A stretch of DNA of 63,023 nucleotides from Actinomycetota bacterium (GTDB taxonomy: Bacteria; Actinomycetota; Actinomycetes; Nanopelagicales; Nanopelagicaceae): positions 1 through 63,023 of the forward strand of contig WLPU01000010.1 of NCBI GenBank assembly GCA_009698615.1, in the 5' to 3' direction. The notes under the pieces were generated by a model that was given only the letters and a program-made list of their open reading frames with translations, was not told where the DNA came from and searched no databases. The translations under genes and the position numbers were made by a program. Below are positions 53,913 to 62,094 of the stretch, piece by piece. How positions within the stretch are numbered: position 1 is the first letter of the stretch; every line of letters begins with the position of its first letter.

Positions 53913-55796
53913 TTAATCTTTTTGAGTAAGCGTGGCTAAGTATGCGTTGTACTCGGCCAATTCATCGGGTTGCCCCATTGCCGCTAAGCGTTCCGCACTT
54001 CGATCTATCCTTTTTGTCTCTCGTTTATCATCGCGAACCCATTGAATAAATGTTGCGATCAAAGCAATCAAAATAGGGATCTCACCCATCGCCCACCCAA
54101 GGGCTCCGCCAGTATGTTGATCAACTAACAGGTCGCTCACCCAGGGAGTATGTAGTTGGGCAAAATAACCATGGTCAACCAAGGCAGTTGAAGACATTAA
54201 AGCGACTGAGAAAAATGCATGAATACTCATCGCAGCAAAGAGAACAACGATTCGAGCAAGGAAAGGAACTCTCTTTGGGTTTGGATCGATTCCGATAATT
54301 ACATGGAAGAACAAGAATCCGGCTAAGACAAAGTGAACGTTCATTAAGAAGTGTCCAGTATGACTCTGCATCATTCCTCCGAAGAGAGAAGTGAAATAGA
54401 GTCCAAATAGCGATCCGTCAAAGATAAGTAAGGCAACGACGGGATTAACCCAAAATCCTGCCAGTCGAGAATGAAGCGCAGAAATTAACGTACCTCGCAC
54501 GCCACGCTCTGCTTCTGTTCTACCTTGTGGAAGCGTGCGCAGTGCCAAAGTTATGGGAGCTCCTAGTACCAAACCAATCGGCGCAATCATTCCTAGAATC
54601 ATGTGAGAAATCATGTGATATGAAAAAGCAAAGTGTGCGTACACGCCAAAGCCACCACTGGTTGCGAAATCAATTCCTGCAATCCCGAATGCAAAGGCAA
54701 CCGTTCTACCAACATGCCACCTATCTCCTCGGCGGCGCAAGATCACAACACCTCGTACGTAAAGCGCTACGGCCAAAATAAGGAATCCAATAAAGAGGGC
54801 GTCGGGATTCCAGGAGAAAAGAATTCGACTCAAAGTTGGCTGCTGTGGCATTGGCAATCCAGCAACAGTTATCGCTGCGTTAAATTTTGGATCAGCCCCA
54901 GGTGAGGGTGGCTTATTAGAGGCTAGCCAAGTTCCTAGGGCCAGGGCGAAAATCATGATCGACAGTTCAACCATAATTAATTGGTAGAACTTATTCCAAT
55001 TGATTTCTGAAAATTTCTTACTGGCAAGATTTTTTCGATGCATGTAACCAATTACAATCAACCCGATTGTTAAAACCCCTTTGACAATAATCACAATTGC
55101 GTAACTGCTATGCCAGGCAGAGGCAAAATTCAATCGCGCCCAAGCATTAGCACTGCCGCTAACAACTACTGCTATCACAGCCCACAGAGCAAGTGAGCTA
55201 AAGCGAGGAACTGCGATTGCGCGCTCTTTAGGATCAAGAAGAGCCAGTGCAAAGATCCCACCAACCCAGAGAGATAAGGCCATCACATGAATACAAAGGG
55301 AGCCAATCGCTAAGGCATGAGAGCCGCTAGTGGCCGAATGACTTTGAAAGAGTGGAGCAATGATTCCAAGGGTTGTGATCGCGAGAAACCAAATCGCCCC
55401 TCCAACTTTATGAATCCTTGACACAAAGAGGCAAACAAATGTTGCTGCAGTTAGTTGAAAGAATTGGTACTGTCCTAAAGTTATTTGAGTTACAAAAGAT
55501 TTAATTGTATTGAAATCGAAGACTGCGCCCAGCGGTGATGCCAAAATGTTGGCCAATGTGAAGATGATGTTCCCAGTCGCCGCAATAATCCAAAGACCGC
55601 TACTCCACGTGGCCACCGTACGAAGTCGTAAGGCAGATGCCGAAAGTTTGCCTTTCTCGTCTTCCAATAAGAATGCTGCTGCAAGAAGCGAACCAACAGC
55701 TGCGATGCTTGCTGAAATTCCTAAGAATTTGCTGACGGTCGACAGAGCACTCACAACAGGTCCGGATGTCGGAAGGCTTGCCGCCAGAAACATCAT
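53913..55796 (-). CDS. CopD-CtaG fusion, copper import/cytochrome oxidase assembly protein
   Basis: The 627-residue polytopic protein joins a CopD-like half (about residues 1-290, with GSHALAIGSLCIHVMALSLWVGG in two short parts) to a Caa3-type CtaG half. The CtaG half has conserved His runs HFAFSYHMISHM and HTGHFLMNVHF. This fusion is common in Actinobacteria and should deliver copper to cytochrome c oxidase. Its copper-type His and Met residues are retained. It overlaps the CopC-like gene by four bases. Confidence 0.9.
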   Translation of the reverse strand: MMFLAASLPTSGPVVSALSTVSKFLGISASIAAVGSLLAAAFLLEDEKGKLSASALRLRTVATWSSGLWIIAATGNIIFTLANILASPLGAVFDFNTIKSFVTQITLGQYQFFQLTAATFVCLFVSRIHKVGGAIWFLAITTLGIIAPLFQSHSATSGSHALAIGSLCIHVMALSLWVGGIFALALLDPKERAIAVPRFSSLALWAVIAVVVSGSANAWARLNFASAWHSSYAIVIIVKGVLTIGLIVIGYMHRKNLASKKFSEINWNKFYQLIMVELSIMIFALALGTWLASNKPPSPGADPKFNAAITVAGLPMPQQPTLSRILFSWNPDALFIGFLILAVALYVRGVVILRRRGDRWHVGRTVAFAFGIAGIDFATSGGFGVYAHFAFSYHMISHMILGMIAPIGLVLGAPITLALRTLPQGRTEAERGVRGTLISALHSRLAGFWVNPVVALLIFDGSLFGLYFTSLFGGMMQSHTGHFLMNVHFVLAGFLFFHVIIGIDPNPKRVPFLARIVVLFAAMSIHAFFSVALMSSTALVDHGYFAQLHTPWVSDLLVDQHTGGALGWAMGEIPILIALIATFIQWVRDDKRETKRIDRSAERLAAMGQPDELAEYNAYLATLTQKD

Positions 55797-56326
55797 TTCT
55801 TTTTAAATATCTTTCGTGCATAGAGTGAAAGACCCACCAAAACTAAAAATGCTAGAAATAGAAGAACGATCACAAAAATTGAGGTTACAGAACTATTGGT
55901 TGTAGCGCTAATTGATGCTGATGATGAACTAGAGCGAGGAGACGGTGATGAAATTACAGTGGGCGCCATGAAGTTGAACGTGAAAGTCCCTGCGAGTGGG
56001 ACATCGTTGTCTGCTAGAAGAGAATAAGAAACTGTATACATCCCACTTAAAGTCAAAGTCTTTAGACCAATAATTGCATTCACCCCATCGATCGTTAGAA
56101 CACCATCGTCCACTCGTGTTCCATCCGGCGCCGTTACGGTGATTGAATTTCCGCTATCGATAAGTGCGACTTGTGCAGTAATCGAAACAGCACTTGGGGC
56201 AGTTCCTAAAGTAGATCCACTAATAGGAGTTGTAGTCACCAGAGAGTTGGCTTGGGCAGGATTTGCTATCGAAAGAATGAAAAAGCTCAAAATCGCAATC
56301 ACGCAGGCTGCCATTGCTTTGCGCAT
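55793..56326 (-). CDS. CopC-like protein without copper ligands
   Basis: The 177-residue precursor has a signal peptide ending AQA (about residue 26), a CopC beta-sandwich (TTPISGSTLGTAP ... YTVSYSLLADNDVPLAGTFTF), a Ser-rich linker and a C-terminal membrane helix. In CopC the mature N-terminal His and the His of DGHP bind Cu(II). Here the mature N-terminus begins NSLV, and DGHP is replaced by DNDVP. The protein contains no His at all. It is coupled to the CopD-CtaG gene. Confidence 0.85.
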   Translation of the reverse strand: MRKAMAACVIAILSFFILSIANPAQANSLVTTTPISGSTLGTAPSAVSITAQVALIDSGNSITVTAPDGTRVDDGVLTIDGVNAIIGLKTLTLSGMYTVSYSLLADNDVPLAGTFTFNFMAPTVISSPSPRSSSSSASISATTNSSVTSIFVIVLLFLAFLVLVGLSLYARKIFKKK

Positions 56327-56440
56327 TCTCAGATTCCTTCCTTACTCTCGTCACAATTCGCCACTATCGTCTCACTTCTTTACACTTCACTCTAGTACCC
56401 GAACTCGACTCCATTGAGAAATATTGTGAAGGGATCCAGG

Positions 56441-56716
56441 ATGCCTACATATCAGTACGCATGTAACGCCTGCTCCCGCGAATTTGAGATCTTTCAAGAG
56501 TTTGCGGATGCCTCTTTGACGCATTGCCCTGAGTGTCAGGGAGATGTAAGAAAAGTTTATTCGGCTGTCGGCGTTGTATTTAAAGGTTCTGGATTTTATA
56601 AAACTGATTCAAAAAGCTCATCGACACCATCACCGGCTCCTACTGTGGTCAAAGACACTCCTGCGGCGTCGGCGCCAACTGAAAGCAAAAGTGCAACAAC
56701 TCCAAAAAGTGAATAA
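56441..56716 (+). CDS. FmdB/Ruc-like zinc-ribbon protein
   Basis: The 91-residue protein (ATG 56441) has an FmdB zinc ribbon with Cys8, Cys11, Cys29 and Cys32 and a disordered Ser/Pro/Thr tail. It resembles M. tuberculosis Rv0991c (Ruc), a redox-regulated chaperone, in length, motif and genomic position near 5-formyl-THF cyclo-ligase. I infer a similar role; a plain FmdB regulator is the alternative. Confidence 0.85.
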   Translation: MPTYQYACNACSREFEIFQEFADASLTHCPECQGDVRKVYSAVGVVFKGSGFYKTDSKSSSTPSPAPTVVKDTPAASAPTESKSATTPKSE

Positions 56717-56723
56717 ACTTTAG

Positions 56724-56840
56724 TTATTCGTGATGCGGTGGCTTATCAGCAGTGATCTCTGCTTCACGACGTTTTTCTTCCTCTTGATCGTCTCGAGGAT
56801 CTTTCTCGTCAGATGTCGTCTTTGGCCAAATTTCATTCAT
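56724..56840 (-). CDS. possible 38-residue charged peptide
   Basis: An ATG-started minus-strand frame of 38 codons encodes a highly acidic/basic peptide (KDPRDDQEEEKRREAE). The frame stays open upstream of the ATG, and the composition looks protein-like. No ribosome binding site is visible. Real gene or chance cannot be decided. Confidence 0.25.
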   Translation of the reverse strand: MNEIWPKTTSDEKDPRDDQEEEKRREAEITADKPPHHE

Positions 56841-56911
56841 TTGGTTAAGGGTACCAGTTGCTGATTTCTTGAAGTTGGCTTGATCAATCAGCTCAACGAA
56901 AGGTAAGAACC

Positions 56912-59014
56912 GTGTTCGCAGCCCTTGGCCATTTCGTAGTCCGACGTCGTAAATCGACGCTTACTGTTTTTCTTCTCTTTATTTTTCTCGCGGGCGGCAT
57001 AGGCTCACTTTCTTTTACAAAATTGGATACCGGCGGTTATTCAAACCCAAGCAGCCAATCAGCTCAAGCCGCTAAATATCTAACCGATAATTTTCACGTG
57101 AAAGATCCTGGCGTCGTTTTGGTACTCGATTCTGACAGCGGCAGTGTTAATGAACCTGCTAATAGCGCGGCTGCTCAGCGCCTTGAAGCCCTGATTAATA
57201 AGGAGCCAGGAGTTTCAAACACCTTATCTTTTTGGTCTGCCGGCGGTGCGCCGCAGCTGATGTCATCAGATAGAAAAGCCGGCTTCCTTTTTATTTATAC
57301 GACTAAAACTGATTTTGGGAGTATGAGCGAAGTCGGAAAGAGTATTCAAGCCAAATACGACGGTGACTTTGAAAACTTAAGAGTCTACGCATCTGGTGGA
57401 GGCGTGATCACTCATGCCATCAATAGCAAAATATCCAAAGATTTAGCCTTAGCAGAAGCAATTTCGATTCCACTGACTTTTGTACTTCTAGCTTTTGTTT
57501 TTGGTGCAATGGTGGCTTCAGCAATGCCCTTGGTGGTTGGCATCAGTGCAATCCTCGGAGGATTCTTTATTATCTTTCTCTTCACGCTATTCACCAGCGT
57601 GAGTATCTACGCGCTCAACCTCATTACTGGGCTTGGCCTGGGGCTTGGAATCGATTATGCGCTCTTGATTGTAAATAGATTCCGGGAAGAGCTTCATGCT
57701 GGAAAAAGCGTAGAAGAATCTGTTGTCACAACAGTTGCAACGGCTGGTAAGACCGTTTTTTATTCCGGGCTCACAGTCTTGGTCACACTCAGTTCGATGA
57801 TCTTGTTTCCGCTCTCATTCCTTAAGTCGTTTGGCTATGCAGGTATTTCAGTGGTCACGCTCGCGGTTGCAGGTGCCCTCATTCCACTTCCAGCAATTTT
57901 GGCTCTACTGGGTCACAAGGTGGACAAGGGAGTTGTTCGAAAGAGTGCAATAGTTCCTAAAGAAGATGGTCGTTGGGCCAATACGGCACGTTTTGTCATG
58001 AAGCGCCCGATCGCAGTGATTGTTGCTTCCCTCGCCCTCATTGCAATCATTGCCTCACCCATCAAAGACATTTCATTTGCACAAGTTGATTCTCGAGTTT
58101 TGCCAAAAGCAGATAAGGCAGCAGCAGCAGCACAAGTAATTACGGAGCGCTTTCTTGGTCAAGAAGGCAGCCCGATTGAAATAATCATCCCTCAAGGAGT
58201 TCAGCACAATTCTGAGGCAACTACATTCATCACGGAAATCAGCAAGGTTAAGGGTGTGGTTCGCGTTAATCGGCCTCAAGTCAATGGGAACGATCTTCGG
58301 ATTACAGCAATTCAATCGATGCCATCTCGCACCGCAGCTGCCGAAACAATGATTCATGCGATTCGTGCGATCGCCGCACCTGATGGGACTTTGGTTGGCG
58401 GGCCTGCTGCAGATTTCACTGATTCGCAAGATGGAATTGCACATACTTTGCCATGGGCGTTGGGGTGGATTGCGTTAAGCGTTTTCATTCTAATATTCGT
58501 CTTCACCGGATCCATTATTTTGCCAATCAAGGCAGTGATCCTCAATGGGCTCTCGCTCGTGGCAACTCTTGGCATCTTGACCTGGGTATTCATCGATGGT
58601 CACCTCAAATGGTTGGTCGGAGATTTTACGCAAACGGGAACCATTGATACTGGCACCACAATTCTTATTGCAGTTGTGGTCTTTGGACTTTCAATGGATT
58701 ATGAAATCTTCTTATTGTCGCGTATTCGTGAAGAACATCTCCTTGGAAAATCAAATACCGAATCGGTTGCCACTGGACTACAGCGATCGGCTCGAATCAT
58801 TACTGCAGCAGCAGGTCTCTTGGCCGTAGTGTTCGCTGCTTTTGTTATCAGTGGAGTTACTTCAATCAAGTTGATGGGATTCGGCGTGGCCTTTGCAGTT
58901 ATTCTCGATGCCACAGTAATTCGCGCATTACTAGTGCCAGCCCTGATGCGCGTATTTGGAGAACGTAACTGGTGGGCACCCAAATCAATAAAACGCTTCA
59001 CTCTGTCTCACTAG
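56912..59014 (+). CDS. MMPL/RND-superfamily transporter
   Basis: The 700-residue protein has two halves of one helix plus five, with the MMPL motifs GIDYALLIVNRFREEL in half one and GLSMDYEIFLLSRIREEH in half two. Asp-Tyr pairs are used for proton coupling. It likely exports lipids or hydrophobic compounds across the membrane. GTG start with AAAGG upstream. Two extracellular porter domains are present. It is followed by a convergent tRNA-Arg. Confidence 0.92.
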   Translation: MFAALGHFVVRRRKSTLTVFLLFIFLAGGIGSLSFTKLDTGGYSNPSSQSAQAAKYLTDNFHVKDPGVVLVLDSDSGSVNEPANSAAAQRLEALINKEPGVSNTLSFWSAGGAPQLMSSDRKAGFLFIYTTKTDFGSMSEVGKSIQAKYDGDFENLRVYASGGGVITHAINSKISKDLALAEAISIPLTFVLLAFVFGAMVASAMPLVVGISAILGGFFIIFLFTLFTSVSIYALNLITGLGLGLGIDYALLIVNRFREELHAGKSVEESVVTTVATAGKTVFYSGLTVLVTLSSMILFPLSFLKSFGYAGISVVTLAVAGALIPLPAILALLGHKVDKGVVRKSAIVPKEDGRWANTARFVMKRPIAVIVASLALIAIIASPIKDISFAQVDSRVLPKADKAAAAAQVITERFLGQEGSPIEIIIPQGVQHNSEATTFITEISKVKGVVRVNRPQVNGNDLRITAIQSMPSRTAAAETMIHAIRAIAAPDGTLVGGPAADFTDSQDGIAHTLPWALGWIALSVFILIFVFTGSIILPIKAVILNGLSLVATLGILTWVFIDGHLKWLVGDFTQTGTIDTGTTILIAVVVFGLSMDYEIFLLSRIREEHLLGKSNTESVATGLQRSARIITAAAGLLAVVFAAFVISGVTSIKLMGFGVAFAVILDATVIRALLVPALMRVFGERNWWAPKSIKRFTLSH

Positions 59015-59087
59015 TGTCCCCGGCGGGAGTTGAACCTGCGACCTACCGCTTAGGAGGCGGTTGCTCTATCCACTGAGCTACGGGGAC
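59015..59087 (-). tRNA. tRNA-Arg (CCU anticodon)
   Basis: Acceptor GTCCCCG/CGGGGAC, anticodon stem ACCGC/GCGGT with loop CTCCTAA (CCU), T arm GCAGG-TTCAACT-CCCGC with one A-C mismatch, discriminator A, no CCA. Confidence 0.95.
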
Positions 59088-59256
59088 AAACTTCTTTCTC
59101 AATAATTATTCGTGAATTCGCTTATTAGAAACTCGGAAGAACTGACATAAGGAATACGACAGAACTTTGAGCTTCAACATTAAGCAAGGGTACTCGGAAG
59201 ATTTCTATTACCCTGACAATTTTTCACGCACAAAATTGGAGGGATACAAGTAAATT

Positions 59257-59550
59257 GTGAGCCTAGGGAATCTAACTGATCGGGAGTCATTCCCTAATGC
59301 GAGGCCAACAACGAACACGGTGGTCATAGACGCCGGGGATCTTGACAAGGCTATTGCCAATCTCGCCTCACGAAAATCATTTACTTCATCCATGGTAATT
59401 GCTGCCCGAAACCGCGCTTTCGATGTGGCCCTGGATGATCGTTCCTTACGGTCTGAAAAATATAGAACAGTTGATCAAGTTAGACCGCACAAACCTGTAG
59501 TTCCTAGTGGGGTACCTGCGCAATTACCTCTTATGCCACCACGCAAGTAG
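59257..59550 (+). CDS. small hypothetical protein
   Basis: The 97-residue product (GTG start; GGAGGG lies 13 bases upstream, rather far) is unrecognised. It is mildly basic, without membrane helix, and ends in a Pro-rich tail. Its 3' end overlaps the convergent BadF-type gene by 27 bases. Real-gene status is moderate. Confidence 0.45.
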   Translation: MSLGNLTDRESFPNARPTTNTVVIDAGDLDKAIANLASRKSFTSSMVIAARNRAFDVALDDRSLRSEKYRTVDQVRPHKPVVPSGVPAQLPLMPPRK

Positions 59551-60432
59551 TGGAGCGTTATCACTTTTCATTAAGCGTGCGATCGTTTGTGCGCCATCCA
59601 GATGATTGCCTCGCGTTGGCACTAAGCGAGATTGTGGCAATAACGCAGATACGCGGCGGCGAATAGATTCTTCGTAACCTTTATTCTTTGTGTTACCGCC
59701 AAGGAGCGCCAAGGAAAGTCCTTCGTTTTTCATTCCTCCAGAATTAATCCATGCAGCCGCGACTGTTTTTGCAAGTTGCTCGGCACCACGATCTCGAATC
59801 GTTACTGCGCTTGAAATATTTGCCTCGGCTGCTTCCAATACTTTCTTTGATGCAGTAATACATAGCGTTTGCGCCTCTGCACCAGTTTTGCTGGCCAATT
59901 TATCAAAGGCAGCCACTTCATCTTTGAGATAATCCAATAAAACGCGATCACTTTCGCGACCTTGGCGAGTAGCAAGTACACGCTCTAGGCCATGCTTTCC
60001 TAACCAAAACCCACTTCCTTCATCTCCAAAAATATGTCCCAGACCATCTGCGTGAGCAAACTTTCCGCGACGTCCTCCCACCGCAACAACTCCTCCTCCC
60101 ACCGAGAGTGCAACACCATCTTCACTGCCTAGCGCGCCCATAAAGCCTGCAAGGCCATCATCAATGACTGCAACAGAAGTAGCGCCGAAGAATTCATTCG
60201 CTAATTCACCATACGGGGTTGGATCGGTGAGATTTCCATAGAGCCCGGTCAAACTCATCGCTACGGTTTCATCATGTAGGGACTTCCCGTGTAGTTCGCT
60301 CACTTCAGTAAATATGTCACGAAGAACTTGTACTGGAGTCTCGGCAGCGCGCTTTGCGCGGGAAGATGCATGCTCCCCTTTTTCCCAACGCACGCGAGCG
60401 CCAGATTGTCCTAGATCAACTGCAAGTACCAT
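59524..60432 (-). CDS. BadF/BadG-type ATPase, N-acetylglucosamine-kinase-like
   Basis: The 302-residue ASKHA kinase has the phosphate-1 motif AVDLGQSGARV, an adenosine/second motif region LSVGGGVVAVG and GDEGSGFWLG. These are typical of the BadF/BadG/BcrA group that includes eukaryote-like GlcNAc kinases. It likely phosphorylates an amino sugar from wall turnover or uptake. ATG 60432 follows TAGAAT by seven bases, implying a leaderless transcript. Confidence 0.85.
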   Translation of the reverse strand: MVLAVDLGQSGARVRWEKGEHASSRAKRAAETPVQVLRDIFTEVSELHGKSLHDETVAMSLTGLYGNLTDPTPYGELANEFFGATSVAVIDDGLAGFMGALGSEDGVALSVGGGVVAVGGRRGKFAHADGLGHIFGDEGSGFWLGKHGLERVLATRQGRESDRVLLDYLKDEVAAFDKLASKTGAEAQTLCITASKKVLEAAEANISSAVTIRDRGAEQLAKTVAAAWINSGGMKNEGLSLALLGGNTKNKGYEESIRRRVSALLPQSRLVPTRGNHLDGAQTIARLMKSDNAPLLAWWHKR

Positions 60433-60470
60433 AATTACGATTCTAGTCCACAAATATCTAAGGAGTCTTC
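60433..60470. promoter_or_regulatory. 38-base divergent promoter region
   Basis: The minus-strand TAGAAT (60445-60440) lies seven bases before the kinase ATG. On the plus strand an AAGGAG site precedes the SDR ATG by six bases. Two divergent starts in 38 bases imply overlapping promoters. Confidence 0.5.
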
Positions 60471-61247
60471 ATGGCAAAGGTTGCGCTTGTTACTGGAGCG
60501 ACTGCGGGAATTGGCGCTAGCTTTGCGCGATTATTTGCATCGGAAGGCTTTGACCTAGTTTTGGTGGCCCGAGATGAAGCTCGCCTGCGAGAAACCGCTG
60601 AGAACTTAAAGAATGAATTTGGCGTCAACAGCGAGATTGTGCGTGCTGACCTGACGAATATAAAAGAACTTGCTGCTGTAGAGGCCCGAGTAGCCAGCGA
60701 AATAAATCCGATTAATGTCTTAGTCAATAATGCTGGGTTTGGAATTAAGGCAAGTTTTCTGACAAGTAATATTGCAGAAGAAGCAGACCTTCTGGACGTG
60801 CTCGTTCGTGCACCAATGCGATTGATGCATGCTGTATTACCAGTGATGAAAGCACGTAATGAAGGTGCCATCATCAATGTCTCGTCAGTTGCAACATGGA
60901 TTACTAGCGGAACCTATAGCGCTTCAAAGTCTTATCTCACCGTCTTATCGGAATCTCTCCATACAGAATTGCGTAACACCAACGTGAAGGTCATGGCTTT
61001 GTGCCCTGGATTTACACGAACAGAATTCCACCAGCGCGGAAATATGCACATGACTGGGCTGCCAAATTTTTTATGGCTGAACGCAGATCGAGTAGTTGCC
61101 AAAGCGTGGCGTGATGTTCAATCTGGAAGCGCTCTTTCTATCCCAGGTTGGCAGTATGGAATTTTGTCGACCTTTGCTCGGTTCGGACCTAGGCCCATCG
61201 TGCGCAAACTTGGTATCAACGTCCGAATGAAGCAGCGCACGAAGTAA
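60471..61247 (+). CDS. short-chain dehydrogenase/reductase
   Basis: The 258-residue SDR has the TGATAGIGASFARLFA cofactor motif, NNAG (LVNNAGFG), and the catalytic Tyr-x3-Lys (YSASKSYL). The group resembles DltE/YdfG-type SDRs acting on acyl or hydroxy substrates with NADP(H). Ribosome binding site AAGGAG. Single gene; substrate unknown. Confidence 0.9.
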   Translation: MAKVALVTGATAGIGASFARLFASEGFDLVLVARDEARLRETAENLKNEFGVNSEIVRADLTNIKELAAVEARVASEINPINVLVNNAGFGIKASFLTSNIAEEADLLDVLVRAPMRLMHAVLPVMKARNEGAIINVSSVATWITSGTYSASKSYLTVLSESLHTELRNTNVKVMALCPGFTRTEFHQRGNMHMTGLPNFLWLNADRVVAKAWRDVQSGSALSIPGWQYGILSTFARFGPRPIVRKLGINVRMKQRTK

Positions 61248-61369
61248 GAGGAAGGCATTTCTCACTCCGTAGAACTACTTCTCAGCAAATTCCTAGGTTT
61301 TGAGCGAGTTATTACCGAGGCAATTTCAACTGCGTCGCTACGATGGTCCAATAATCTATGGAGGTCATC

Positions 61370-62032
61370 ATGTTTCGCAAAGTTCTGATCGCTTCGGTCG
61401 TCGGAGTCATGCTCACCGGCACCTTGGTTGCAACATCGGCAAATGCCGCATCTGTCTCTAACGGTGTGCCGTGCCCAAGTGCGAATAAGACCACAAAGAT
61501 TGCTGGCGGAACATACAAGTGTGCCAAAAACCCAACAGTCAAGAATGCAAAGTTGACCTGGGTTTCGATGGACTGCCTCAATGCTGATACTGCATATGTA
61601 AAGACTAATAAGTCATACCTACTCCTTGCCGGTCAAATGCCAGCAACTCTTGCGGCCCTTGATGAAAAAATTGCAGCAGAGGTTGATAATGCTGCTTTGA
61701 AAGCGATTGATGCCGCCGCTCTTGACGTGAAAGTTGCCACCTGGAATCAAAAGTTGACTGAATTTACCGCCGCGCGCGATGCGATGGTTGCCGATTCCGC
61801 AAATGCAACTAAGAATCGTAAATCTATTACAACTTATAACACCGCAATTACATCACTCAAGACAGCAATCCGATCTGCTACATCATCGGCTGCCAATTAC
61901 AGAAAAGTTGGCAAGACCGTCGATAACATGAAGACGACTCGTGCAAATGCCGTTCTTAATCTTGCTCAAGCAAAAGATGGCGTTGCTCAGGCCCTGTCTA
62001 TGCGCGCACTCGTATGTCAAAAGGGTCTCTAG
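61370..62032 (+). CDS. secreted Cys-containing hypothetical protein
   Basis: The 220-residue precursor (ATG 61370 with GGAGG five bases upstream) has a signal peptide ending SANA (about 26). A small Cys-pair domain follows (NGVPCPS ... GGTYKCAKNPTV), then a long Ala-rich helical domain and a final Cys. The 'TYKCAKNP' pattern recurs in secreted proteins of this lineage, and the esterase in this window has a related Cys module. Function unknown. Confidence 0.7.
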   Translation: MFRKVLIASVVGVMLTGTLVATSANAASVSNGVPCPSANKTTKIAGGTYKCAKNPTVKNAKLTWVSMDCLNADTAYVKTNKSYLLLAGQMPATLAALDEKIAAEVDNAALKAIDAAALDVKVATWNQKLTEFTAARDAMVADSANATKNRKSITTYNTAITSLKTAIRSATSSAANYRKVGKTVDNMKTTRANAVLNLAQAKDGVAQALSMRALVCQKGL

Positions 62033-62094
62033 TCTCTTAGCCACTCTGGCTACCCCTATTTCTTGATCGGGGTAACTTGTCTTGACTCTTAAGC

